The position numbers and the translations under genes are program-made. This document shows, in pieces, positions 35,012-44,400 of a stretch of 64,000 bases of DNA (its first letter is position 1; each line of letters begins with the position of its first letter). The notes below the pieces were generated by a model that saw nothing but the letters and a program-made list of their open reading frames with translations, did not search any database and was not told the DNA's origin. Source of the DNA: Arctic95D-9 sp965216705 (GTDB taxonomy: Bacteria > Verrucomicrobiota > Verrucomicrobiia > Verrucomicrobiales > DEV007); assembly GCA_965216705.1 (NCBI GenBank), contig OZ244203.1, positions 1,426,001-1,490,000 of the forward strand. Reading direction: 5' to 3'.

Positions 35012-35440
35012 TCACCAGACCCTACCGCCCCATGAACGCAACATCGATTCCGAGCGTTCAAGACTGGACTTTCCTCCACCGTCCACAAGGCTCTCGGTCC
35101 GAACCTTCACGCCGTAGGAGTATTCGTCCGTGTTGACCTCGTGTGAGAAGGGAGCCGAGATGGGATACGTTGTGCCATTCTCGTCTCTTTCCCAGGTAAA
35201 GTGCAGCATATTCCTGACATGATGAATGAGACCCTCCTCAGGTAGCGGCTCAAGGTTATGAGTCATGCCCGTGATCCATCGCCAATAGGGAAAAGACTGA
35301 CCCTCACTGCTGTCCGACTCCCAACCGGGGCCGATACTATCCCCCGGGAATAGTTGCACTCGATGTTCCGGGCGCCCCTCGCCCGAGAGGAGGAACACAT
35401 CCACCAAGGCGGCCCTCTGCCACGGATCCTCACCAAGCAT
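35012..35440 (-). CDS. Hypothetical protein, uncertain
   Basis: A 142-codon open frame inside a 900-bp stretch with no other convincing gene. The translation has reasonable protein-like composition in its middle (QLFPGDSIGPGWESDSSEG, NMLHFTWERDENGTTYP, FSHEVNTDEYSYGVKV), but no signal peptide, no recognised family and only a weak GGAAAAG upstream of the ATG. It could be a real small protein, a remnant of a longer gene, or chance. The surrounding stretch 34815-35716 otherwise holds two palindromes and no supported gene. Confidence 0.3.
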   Translation of the reverse strand: MLGEDPWQRAALVDVFLLSGEGRPEHRVQLFPGDSIGPGWESDSSEGQSFPYWRWITGMTHNLEPLPEEGLIHHVRNMLHFTWERDENGTTYPISAPFSHEVNTDEYSYGVKVRTESLVDGGGKSSLERSESMLRSWGGRVW

Positions 35441-35616
35441 CTTTTCCGGATCTAAGATGGAGCGGAGCCCGGGCGAAGTGATAACAGGCTAGTCCACTGC
35501 AACCGAAAGGCCGAAACGACTGGGAAATCAAAAGCGGTTTTCCGTCAGTCGGTCGCGAGCAATGACTCGCCCAACGCCCTTTTTCACCACGTCTTTTTTC
35601 GAGACCCCGAGAAAAA

Positions 35617-35645
35617 ATCGAAAAATCCAAATCCGATTTTTCGAT
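35617..35645. promoter_or_regulatory. Perfect 11-bp palindrome upstream of fasciclin gene
   Basis: ATCGAAAAATC (35617-35627) and GATTTTTCGAT (35635-35645) are perfect inverted copies around a 7-nt loop, 71 bp before the fasciclin ATG. The stem is AT-rich and is not followed by a T-run, so a regulator binding site is favoured over a terminator. Confidence 0.4.
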
Positions 35646-35716
35646 CTCTGCGAATGACAGAAAGAAGCCATTAATGGCTCCCCTTTGAAAATCGTCACCA
35701 GAGAAACCCATTCATC

Positions 35717-36919
35717 ATGAAACTACTTATTCCCACGATCCTGCTCGGGGCAATCGCTCTGACCAGCCAAGCTGCCAATCAACTGTCGAAATCTTCGGAC
35801 AAGACCATTGTCGAAACCGCCGTGGCTGCCGGTTCATTCAAGACACTCGCAGCGGCCCTCGACGCCGCCGACTTGGTGGACACCCTCAACGGCAGCGGTC
35901 CGTTTACCGTGCTTGCCCCCACCGATGATGCCTTTGCCAAACTTCCCAAAGGCACCGTCGAAGATCTTCTCAAGCCGGAGAACCGGGAGAAACTGCAGTC
36001 CATTCTCAAATTCCACGTCATCCCCGGGCAAGTGGCCCTGCCAGACGCCCTCAAACTTGGAAAAGCAAAGACCGTTCAAGGTGAGACCGTGACCATCGGT
36101 TTCTCCGAAGGGAACGTGCAGATCAGCAATGCGAACCTTCTCACGGCCGACCTGGGGGCTTCCAACGGAATCATTCACGTGATCGACACTGTGCTTCTCC
36201 CGCCGGAGCCGAAGAATGACATCGCCTCGGTGGCAAAGAACGCCGGTCAATTCAACACCCTGCTTGCAGCAGTCGAAGCCGCCGGACTCACTTCGGCCCT
36301 GACCGGTTCTGATCCAGTGACCGTGCTCGCTCCGACCGATGCCGCCTTCAAGGCTCTGCCAAAAGGCACCGTTGAATCGCTTCTTAAGCCGGAGAGCCGC
36401 GGGAAGTTGACCGAGATTCTCACCCTGCATGTCATCGACGGTTCTGTCTCCGCAGGCGCTGCCTTGAGCGCCGCATCTGCCATGTCGCTGAGCGGAGAAA
36501 CCCTCAACTTTGGAATCCAGGACGGCATGTTCCAGGTCAATGGCACCACCATCGTCAAAACGGATATCAAGTGTGACAACGGGGTCATTCACGTGATCGA
36601 TGCGGTTCTCCTGCCCGGCAAAGGAAACGGTTCCTCCAACGCCTCAAAACACCCAGGAACGACTCAAATGAGTCCCGCTCAGCTCATTGAGTCTGCCATC
36701 GCGAAAGGAGTGCCCGCCTTCAACCACGGAAACCCAACGAAATGTGCCGAGCTCTACATGACCTGCGCAGAGACGTTGGCAAAGGACAGTCGCCTCGACC
36801 ACTCCACCCGCAACAGGCTCACCCAGGTCGTAAGCGACGCGAAGATGTCCAGCTGCAGCACAACGCAAGCGTGGATCCTGCGAGCAGGCCTCGATCGAAC
36901 CTACATGGCTTTACGCTAG
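35717..36919 (+). CDS. Secreted protein with two fasciclin (FAS1) domains
   Basis: A 400-residue exported protein. Signal peptide about 1-20 (MKLLIPTILLGAIALTSQA). Two FAS1 domains at about 30-160 and 168-300 each contain the hallmark FTVLAPTDDAFAKLPKGTV / VTVLAPTDAAFKALPKGTV, then FHVIPG / LHVIDG and NGIIHVIDTVLLP / NGVIHVIDAVLLP. A third region (about 325-400, FNHGNPTKCAELYMTCAE) is a separate cysteine-containing domain of unknown role. FAS1 proteins mediate adhesion or surface interactions. The vWA protein follows after 71 bp, so they may form an adhesive pair. An AT-rich palindrome lies upstream. Confidence 0.9.
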   Translation: MKLLIPTILLGAIALTSQAANQLSKSSDKTIVETAVAAGSFKTLAAALDAADLVDTLNGSGPFTVLAPTDDAFAKLPKGTVEDLLKPENREKLQSILKFHVIPGQVALPDALKLGKAKTVQGETVTIGFSEGNVQISNANLLTADLGASNGIIHVIDTVLLPPEPKNDIASVAKNAGQFNTLLAAVEAAGLTSALTGSDPVTVLAPTDAAFKALPKGTVESLLKPESRGKLTEILTLHVIDGSVSAGAALSAASAMSLSGETLNFGIQDGMFQVNGTTIVKTDIKCDNGVIHVIDAVLLPGKGNGSSNASKHPGTTQMSPAQLIESAIAKGVPAFNHGNPTKCAELYMTCAETLAKDSRLDHSTRNRLTQVVSDAKMSSCSTTQAWILRAGLDRTYMALR

Positions 36920-36990
36920 GAACCCGAAGAATTCAGGAAACCCTGCATCAACCAGAAGACCAGACACACCCAAAAAATAGAAATACCGTC

Positions 36991-38190
36991 ATGAAATCCA
37001 CAACCATACTCGTTGCCTCAATGGCCCTATCCTGCCTCACTCATCCAGTCTGGGCAGAGAACAAAGAACCGGAACCCGCTGCACCAGCGTCGGTCAGCAC
37101 GGACGAACAATCCCTCTCACAGATCGCCCTGCTGCTCGATACCAGTGGATCCATGGAAGGCCTCATCGACCAAGCTCGGTGCCAGCTATGGAATGTCGTC
37201 AGTGAACTCGCGACAGCCTCCAAGGATGGGTCACCTAGCAGGCTCGAAATCGCCGTCTACCAATATGGTTCAAAACAGATCTCCGAGGAGAACGGCTTTC
37301 TGCGGCAGGTCATTGGATTTACTGACAACCTGGACGAGGTCTCCCGGGCTCTCTTTTCGCTGTCAGTCGGCGGAAGCAAGGAGTTCTGCGGTCAGGCAAT
37401 CAACCATGCGCTCACCGAGCTTGAATGGAATCCGTCCCCTGACACTTACAAAGCGGTGTTCATTGCCGGCAATGAATCATTCGAACAAGGCCCCGTGACC
37501 TTTGGCGAAGCGCTCCCCAAGGCTCTCTCTCAGTCAGTAATCGTCAACAGCATCTACTGCGCCTCAGAGAAACAAAAAAACGGTAGAGAGGTGTGGGAGT
37601 CAGCCGCCACACTCGCAGGAGGATTGTACTTCCAAATCAATCACAACCACCACTTGCCGCAAATGAAGACTCCGTTTGATTCGCAGATGCGTGAACTGAA
37701 CGAACAGATGAACCAAACCTTCGTCTGGTATGGCGACGAATCGCACCACGTTTCCGAAAACCAAAAGAACCAGGACGCCAATGCGGCAGAAATGTCCGAC
37801 CATGCTTTTGCTGCTCGCATGTCGGCGAAAATCGGCCACCTCTACCATCATGCGCATCACGACCTTGTCGATGCCCTCGACCATGGAACCGTCGACTTGG
37901 CAACCATGCCGGAAGCCAAAATGCCCTCCTTACTTCAGAAGATGTCTCCGGAGGCGCGCATGCCGTTTCTCGAAGAAAAAATCGCGGAGCGTGATCGTGT
38001 CCGCCGGCAAATGGCAGACGTGATCTCAAAGCGGCATGCTTACCTGCAGCAAAAGATGTCCGAACAGTCCGGAAAAGATGGCGAGAAGATCGCGGTCCTT
38101 GGTGACGCTCTCGTCGAAGCCGTCAGAAACCAGGCGATTGAACGCGGCTTCCAATTCAAGCAGGAAGAAATCGCCCAGGTTTCCAACTAA
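36991..38190 (+). CDS. Secreted von Willebrand factor A-domain protein
   Basis: A 399-residue protein. The ATG at 36991 opens a signal peptide (MKSTTILVASMALSCLTHPVWA); the longer in-frame reading from 36742 overlaps the fasciclin gene and is rejected. The vWA domain (about 40-225) contains the metal-ion-dependent adhesion site LLDTSGSMEGL. The rest is helical and Met/Gln-rich (HAYLQQKMSEQSGKDGEKI, AEMSDHAFAARMSAKIG) with His clusters (HLYHHAHHDLVDALDHG) that might bind metal. Probably secreted or envelope-associated. It is co-directional with the fasciclin gene; a joint adhesion or envelope role is an inference. Confidence 0.85.
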   Translation: MKSTTILVASMALSCLTHPVWAENKEPEPAAPASVSTDEQSLSQIALLLDTSGSMEGLIDQARCQLWNVVSELATASKDGSPSRLEIAVYQYGSKQISEENGFLRQVIGFTDNLDEVSRALFSLSVGGSKEFCGQAINHALTELEWNPSPDTYKAVFIAGNESFEQGPVTFGEALPKALSQSVIVNSIYCASEKQKNGREVWESAATLAGGLYFQINHNHHLPQMKTPFDSQMRELNEQMNQTFVWYGDESHHVSENQKNQDANAAEMSDHAFAARMSAKIGHLYHHAHHDLVDALDHGTVDLATMPEAKMPSLLQKMSPEARMPFLEEKIAERDRVRRQMADVISKRHAYLQQKMSEQSGKDGEKIAVLGDALVEAVRNQAIERGFQFKQEEIAQVSN

Positions 38191-38379
38191 TCCTGACTTC
38201 ATTGCAGCAACCAGGCTGGTCACGCGGCGAGCGACGAGAGGTGCGAACTATCTCGCCCGCGTCACCTGCCTGAAAGCGATCTGGGACCGATTCGTTCTAC
38301 GCTGCCGCCGCTCTCCCGATCAGATGGCGTCGATAGCTTCATGATTCGATTTTGGGAGTAAGACTTAAATGTAGAAGAT

Positions 38380-39168
38380 CTAATCCTTTAATGGGTTAAG
38401 GGACGAGATGTTCTTCAGCTGCAAACTCAGCCCTTTGAAATAAGCTTGCTCCTCTTGTTCAGAAAGCCCAGTTAGGTTGCGTAGTTCGATATCTTTAAAC
38501 TGAATTTTCATAGGGCTTTTGGGTGCTCTGTGAATCTGAAATGCCAGCTTGCGACCAACCAGTTCGGGGTCCATATCGATGACGTGGATGTCCATCATCA
38601 GCCAGTCATTGATGATGTGCAAAGCGCGGTTTTTATAATAGATGATGCGATACGTAGCCCACTCTCCCTTTTTTGCGCCTGCCTGAAAGTCCTCGGGCAC
38701 ATGAAACTCTTTGGTTATGTTTGATTGACCGCCTTTGACTTCAATCTGCGAACCCCGAAGGCCTAAAGTGCCAGGACCTCCATGCACATATAAGGCTCCC
38801 GGGAGTCTACCAGAATCGGCTAGGTCAGCCTGAAAGCCTTTGACTTTAAACGTCGTTGGGTTGCTGATGACAGCATTGTACTGAACTCCAGCATTCACGG
38901 CTTCAGTTATAAATTTGTATTGATAAGAAACTTCGTAACTGTCTGGCAGGTCGCCATTCCAGATCAGCCAATTCGTCTGCATATCTTCCTGCTTGCTGGT
39001 ATCGGCTAAGATGGTCCCGTTATGAACAGTCCATACATCCCTGTATCCACTCCAGTTATTGAGATCTTTGCCATTGAAAATCTTTTCAGTGGAAATGTTA
39101 GGGGGCTGTTTTTCTGCTGCCGTGAGTGTGAGAGTGCTTAGGGCAATGAGTAAAATTAAGTATTTCAT
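38380..39168 (-). CDS. Secreted DUF1080 protein on an AT-rich island
   Basis: A 262-residue DUF1080-family protein with a signal peptide (MKYLILLIALSTLTLTAAE). Family landmarks: KIFNGKDLNNWSGYRDVWTV, NAGVQYNAVISNPTTFKVKG and GEWATYRIIYYKNRALHIIND. Two lines counted by hand here are 35-37% GC against 68% in a neighbouring line, and codon choice is A/T-rich, unlike every other gene in the window. This suggests recent transfer. It is read in the same direction as the 39196-51503 array but is separated from it by its composition. A glycan-related role is likely. Confidence 0.87.
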   Translation of the reverse strand: MKYLILLIALSTLTLTAAEKQPPNISTEKIFNGKDLNNWSGYRDVWTVHNGTILADTSKQEDMQTNWLIWNGDLPDSYEVSYQYKFITEAVNAGVQYNAVISNPTTFKVKGFQADLADSGRLPGALYVHGGPGTLGLRGSQIEVKGGQSNITKEFHVPEDFQAGAKKGEWATYRIIYYKNRALHIINDWLMMDIHVIDMDPELVGRKLAFQIHRAPKSPMKIQFKDIELRNLTGLSEQEEQAYFKGLSLQLKNISSLNPLKD

Positions 39169-39195
39169 GAGTTCTCCTAACTAAAATGCCGTTCT

Positions 39196-40404
39196 TTACA
39201 ATCGGGAAGCATTGTCTTCTTTGAAGGCCTGTAGCTTTTCACTGGCGGAAGCCGAAAGTTTCTGCCCTGACAGGAATTCGCTGGCACGGCGGGCAATAAA
39301 GAAGTCTTTCGATTGCAGGAGATTGAGGAGGTTTGCCTCGACTGCCCCGGAAAAGAAATCCCGACTTTCCACCAGGCGCAGGGCGAGATGAATCGGGTAA
39401 TAGTCCTGCTGCTCAAGACTCGAGGTGAGTGCCTCCAGGATCTCTCCCGGCAGTTGATCATCCGACTCGAGCAGTTCGATAACGAGGCTGGCATTGTATT
39501 CGTCGAGCCCCCCTAGAGCACCAATGAGTTTCCGATAACACGTGTTTCTGTCCGGGCTCGCCTGCTGGATATACTCCATCGCCAACTCGATCTGATCCAT
39601 CCCGGCGGAAGGCAACAGCGTGGCGACGTCATCCAGGTAGTCCTGGGCCACCGGCTGTTGCTTTAGCAGGTAGTGAAGCGCGAACTCGATCTTTCGCCAG
39701 TCCTTGCTGTCGAGCAGGTGCTGGATGTATTCCGGAGAACACCGGGATTCAGTCATGGCCTCCAGCATGGGCACAATTTCGGTATTGGCATAGTGCCACA
39801 ACACCCAGGTGGTCCAGGCCGCATCCTTGACCACGGCTTCCTTGACCGCGCCGGGGGTGGCCTTTGACTTGCCATCAACATCGTCCTCTTCGGCTGATTC
39901 GGCATCGTCCTTCTCGGTGGCCAGAAATCCCAGCGAGTGATCTTTCAGGATCGATTTCCGGTCCATCAAAATGGTATCCAGCTTCTCATAATCCGCCGGG
40001 GTAAACGGATCATGCTCTACTTTGGTGAGCGGTTGATGTTCTGGATATTCCAGGCGTTGATAGAATCCCGTCGCATCCCAGTACAGAGTGACCTCCACCA
40101 GCTTGCAGACATCGTCGAGGCAGACCTTGTTGACGAGTTCCATGCTGTATCCAGAGGGAAATCCTTCGTCATCCAGATAGGTACTGAGCGTGTGTTGCCG
40201 CTTCGCATCTTCCGGATAAACCGGGTCAGTTAGTTTGATAATCTGAGCCTCATCCGTCCCGGCGAATGCCCCCCTCTCGCCGGAGAAATGGATCAACAGC
40301 AGCAACAGCCACACCGCCAGTGTTCGAAGCCGGCAAGACCGTAGCCAGTTCACTCCGATACCGCCGAGGGTGCGGTTCCTTCCCGTTGTTGAACCCCAGT
40401 TCAT
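39196..40404 (-). CDS. Conserved-looking exported protein of unknown function, ApbE-linked
   Basis: A 402-residue protein. A hydrophobic N-terminal segment (about 28-40, LAVWLLLLLIHFSG) acts as signal or anchor. The region after it has two cysteines close together (NKVCLDDVCKLVEVTLYWD) and the phrase LTKVEHDPFTPADYEKLD, a distinctive motif I do not tie to a named domain. The second half is HEAT-like helices (EYIQHLLDSKDWRKIEFAL, LALRLVESRDFFSGAVEAN). Its ATG is immediately next to the stop of the apbE-like gene with no gap, so it should be co-translated. A flavin-related redox role is possible from context only. Confidence 0.75.
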   Translation of the reverse strand: MNWGSTTGRNRTLGGIGVNWLRSCRLRTLAVWLLLLLIHFSGERGAFAGTDEAQIIKLTDPVYPEDAKRQHTLSTYLDDEGFPSGYSMELVNKVCLDDVCKLVEVTLYWDATGFYQRLEYPEHQPLTKVEHDPFTPADYEKLDTILMDRKSILKDHSLGFLATEKDDAESAEEDDVDGKSKATPGAVKEAVVKDAAWTTWVLWHYANTEIVPMLEAMTESRCSPEYIQHLLDSKDWRKIEFALHYLLKQQPVAQDYLDDVATLLPSAGMDQIELAMEYIQQASPDRNTCYRKLIGALGGLDEYNASLVIELLESDDQLPGEILEALTSSLEQQDYYPIHLALRLVESRDFFSGAVEANLLNLLQSKDFFIARRASEFLSGQKLSASASEKLQAFKEDNASRL

Positions 40405-41403
40405 CTAAATCAGCGGAAAGCCCTCCGTTGAGGTGACTTCGCCAGATTTGCTGACGAAGAGGGCATCGACCTGGTCCAGCGACTCCACCATTTCTCTCGC
40501 CTCCTCCGGGTCGAGAAGGAAGAGCGCGGTCGACAGGGCATCTGCCTCGAGCGCGCTGGGGGCAGCAACAGAAACACTGCCCCACTGCACTGGTGAAACA
40601 CCGGTCCGGGGATCCAACAGGTGATGATGCCGCAGGTCATCGGTGAAGTGGGACGCATAGTCGCCGGAAGTGGAAAGGCACCGATCCTGCAATCCGGTCT
40701 TTGCGATACTACCCGCCTCTCGAGGGTGTTGGACGGCGATGTGCCAGGCGTCCTTTTTGAGAGGTGAACCCATCGCGTTGAGCTCGCCAGCATCAATAAG
40801 GGCATGCTCGACGCCCTGTGCCTTCAACGCTTGTTGCGCGAGGTCTGCGGCCAGCCCTTGGGCCACCCCGTTCAGCGTGATCTGCATTCCGGCCCGGTCG
40901 AAAGTAATGATGTCGGGCTCAATCCTGACATGCTGCCAACCAATCCGCTGCCGCACCTTTTTTAATTCAGCTTCGGTGGGCATAGCGCCGTTGCCGGTCC
41001 GGTCGGCATAGAGGCGCCAAAGTGGCTGCACGGTGACATCAAAGGCTCCTTCAGTGAGTTGCGACAATTCGGTGGCTTTGTTCAGGACCGCTACCAGATC
41101 CGGATGAGGATGGCGCAACACTCCCTGTCGATTGAGGAGACTCAACTGGCTGTCAGGCCGATAGAGACTCATGAGCTGTTCGACATGCTCAATTCGCTCG
41201 AGGGCGGCATCGATGGCCTGGCGAGCCACCACCTCGTCAGGATGAAAAACCGTGAAGTTCACCTGAGTTCCCAACGCCTTGGCGCTGCGGACGTGTTGCT
41301 GCATCGCGGAGTCGTGCCCTGACAACGCTCGATGCATCATCAGCGCGGCCGCGCCGGTGCTGAGACTCAGGAAATGCCGGCGATCTACGCGCTTTGAATC
41401 CAT
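40405..41403 (-). CDS. apbE: FAD:protein FMN transferase (ApbE family), Tat-type leader
   Basis: A 332-residue ApbE-family protein. The ATG at 41403 gives the leader VDRRHFLSLSTGAAALMM (twin-arginine type); the longer in-frame reading into the upstream gene is rejected. Family motifs: LMSLYRPDSQLSLLNRQG, GVAQGLAADLAQQALKAQGV (usual KGYA is QGLA), LIDAGELNAMG, LSTSGDYASHF, HHLLDPRTGVSP and ALEADALSTALFLL. ApbE transfers FMN from FAD to a Thr/Ser of periplasmic acceptor proteins using Mg2+. No classical FMN-acceptor motif was recognised in adjacent proteins, so the target is unknown. Two bases separate it from the double-FAD gene. Confidence 0.9.
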   Translation of the reverse strand: MDSKRVDRRHFLSLSTGAAALMMHRALSGHDSAMQQHVRSAKALGTQVNFTVFHPDEVVARQAIDAALERIEHVEQLMSLYRPDSQLSLLNRQGVLRHPHPDLVAVLNKATELSQLTEGAFDVTVQPLWRLYADRTGNGAMPTEAELKKVRQRIGWQHVRIEPDIITFDRAGMQITLNGVAQGLAADLAQQALKAQGVEHALIDAGELNAMGSPLKKDAWHIAVQHPREAGSIAKTGLQDRCLSTSGDYASHFTDDLRHHHLLDPRTGVSPVQWGSVSVAAPSALEADALSTALFLLDPEEAREMVESLDQVDALFVSKSGEVTSTEGFPLI

Positions 41404-41405
41404 CT

Positions 41406-44400
41406 TTATTTCAGCCCACCGTTGCGCACCTCTGTCTGCCAGTCGCTGCTCTTCTTCTTGAAGGCCTGGTAGTGGGCATATTCCTCCTTGGTCACCTTGC
41501 CGTCGCTGTTGGTATCGATGAACGGGAAGAGCCATTCGTAGCCGGGCTTCTCACTGTTCCAATCGTCCTGGGACGCCCACTGGACCGAAGGGCCCTGCTT
41601 TCCTGCTTTGGGTTTACCGGGCTTCGATGCAGCTGCTTTGGGTTCAGCTGCCTTGGGCTTGGTCACGGTGATGGTCGAGGCTTGACTGGTTTCCTCACCG
41701 CCCTCCGGGCTTTTCACCACCACATCGAATGTTGCGCCGCTGTCTTTCACCGTGAGTTGGGGCAGGCTAAGGCGATTGTCGGTAGCGCCTTCGATCGGCT
41801 CCCCGTCCTGCCGCCACTGGTAACTGGCTTTTGGGCTTTTTGCCAGGACGACCAGACCCGCGATTTCTCCCTCGTTGAGGGTTAGGTCAGCGGGCTGCAA
41901 CCAGATTCCCCCACCCTTGCTGCCCTCTTCGCTCGTCGTTGGGAGGTCGGATTCACTGTTCAGAATGTGGTGGGCATAGGCCGCAAAATGACCGTTCACA
42001 TCCTTTGTGTAAGACTCGAGGATCTCGCGTCCGAGGCCCTCGTGATCCCCACATTCAAACAGGAGCGCCGCCACAAGCACTTCCTTGAACTTGGCATTGA
42101 GCTCGAAGCCACCCCCGGGAGTCACCCGGTGGCGTTGCGGCTGTTTTTTATTGGCGCCACCGCTGGCGGCGTAATAGCTCAGCGGCTGGATGTGTCCTTT
42201 GACTCCCGGCTTGTTGAGCAGGTGCGCCAGCGGTTCGGTCAGCATCTGGTGCTTGTTCAGACGCAACGCCAGGCAAACCGCCTTATAGTGAGACAGCGGG
42301 CTGTCGGCCGCCAGCAGTTCCAGCTTGTGAATCAGCGCCGGTTGCACCTCGGGTGTTTCCAGGAACCCTAACGCAATCACGAGGCGGTCCACGTTGCCAA
42401 AAGAGTTGGCCTTCTCGCGCTGGTTGCTGAAGTCCCACCCGTCACCCCAATCCGGGGCTTGATTCACCGCTTCCAGCAAAACGTCTCGGCCTGACGGATC
42501 ACCCAACACGGCGAGGATCCGCGCAAAATTGATGCGCGTCTTCAGGTCCCCGGCAGTTTCGAAGGCCTCTTTCAGAAAAGGAATCGACTGCTCCGGATTG
42601 CCCATCACCAACGCCAGAGCGGGCAGCGTATCGTCGTGCTCTCGCTTCTGGTGAACGTCGATCGTCAGCGCATGCAGAGTTTCTACAGCTGCTTTGATCG
42701 CCTCCTCATCCATGGGGAAGGAATCGGTATCGGTGAGAACGCGCTCCTCGAGGCAGCCACTTCTGACCAAGTCACGCTGCAATCGTTTCAAGTCGATCTC
42801 GCGCACCAGACCGGCGGTCGTCCGCACGGCAAGAGCCGCGGCACCTCCCGCAGCGAATCCCTGGTTTTGCAAATCCCGCTGCATCCGGGTCATGGTCATC
42901 GCATCGCGGTGGGCACTGGCACTCAGTCCCGTGACCAGCAGGCCTTCCAGTCCCTCTGGGATCAAACAGCGGTAGGGCATGTCGCAGATGTAGACCGGCC
43001 CTTTCATGTCTTTGAGCAGGAACATCAGGTCGTCCGGCAGCGCCCCGGCATCGAAATTACTGCTATGGTGAGAGATCGTGTCGGGGAAGGTGCGACCGGT
43101 GACAACATCCCAGGTGCTTAGATTGTAATCACCGACGATTCGCCTCCGATCGCGGGTGTCGATCAGGTGCCCCATGTCGTGAGGACTCTGTTTTTTGACT
43201 CCGCCTCGCTGGCGGGCCGTCAGCAACAGGTGAGTGCGATCGAGCACGTCAGCATCATTGGTCATGCCATAGGCGGTATTGTTGTGCCGGGTGCCCAGAT
43301 CCCGGTCAGGGTAACCGGCCACCTGAACGGTCAAGTCCCCCGAAGCGGAGATACTGTATTGAGTGGCCGCACCAGCTGCCGCAGAAATATCGGCATTCCC
43401 AGTGCCATCGACGACGACATCCGCGAGAACCACGCCACGCCCGAAGGGAGTGGCTACGACCACACCACTGACCTTGTCCCCTTCCATCACCGCACCGCAG
43501 CCGAAGCTGCCGAACCAGACTTCGGCATTGGCTTTCATCAGCTCAGAACGAAGCCACTCCGCCTTTTGGACCGGCCACCATTGGTTCTCGATACCGAGAG
43601 CTTTGTCGACTTCAGCGGTGAATCCATTTTGCAAGCCATACCAATAGTTGGCGACCAACCCCGCAGTACCGACTCCGCCCAGTTCATCCTGGTATTCGAT
43701 CAGCAAGGTCCTCGCGCCGGCCCGGGAGGCGCCAATCGCGGCCGGGGCTCCCGAGGTGCCGCCACCGACGACCACCACATCCCAACGACCGAGAACAGGA
43801 AGGTCGTGAGCAGGTAATTCAACCTGAGGGCACTCTTGAAAACGAAAACTGGCTGCGACTTCCGATACGGTAGCGTCCGAGGTTCCCGTAGCGCTCCCGG
43901 GAAACTGCAACTCTCCCGGAGAGGGAATTTCCCTGGCACGAGCGGCGGCTTCGAACCCGATGTTTCGCCCCGCGGGCGCGAGTCGACTAGGGCTCTGAAA
44001 GAGCGTTTTGCGAACTGCATCGCTCGCCCCGGCATAGGCGCTGAGAACGTAGAAATTGGCCACCCCCTTGGGACGGAACAGACCGGGAGAAAGCTCCCCT
44101 TCGTTATCCTTGCCTGCCTCGGCAGGAACAATTGGATTGTCTGGAAAGAAGAGAAGGCGCTCGGAATGATCGAACATCCCGTCGTCGTATGCAGCCGTTC
44201 GCATCCGATTGAGATCCCGACTGCGAGACCGAAACGTGTCGGCTTCATTTGGAATGGACAAGGTGTATTGGTAGATCGGGAATTCCTGGACTGACGTTTT
44301 CTTCGAGCCTTTCGGCGTTTGCTTCGAGACAAAGCTGACCCCTGGTATCTTCTTGCCATTGCCCTTTTCTGAAGGCTTTCCCCCAACCACGATAAACTGG

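Noticed and set aside
35430..35711. Opposite-strand 93-codon frame before the fasciclin gene
   Set aside because: Composition is not protein-like, it spans the AT-rich palindrome and overlaps the start of another doubtful frame.
36742..36990. Extension of the vWA protein into the fasciclin gene
   Set aside because: The added residues are a shadow frame of the FAS1 gene; ATG 36991 starts a standard signal peptide.
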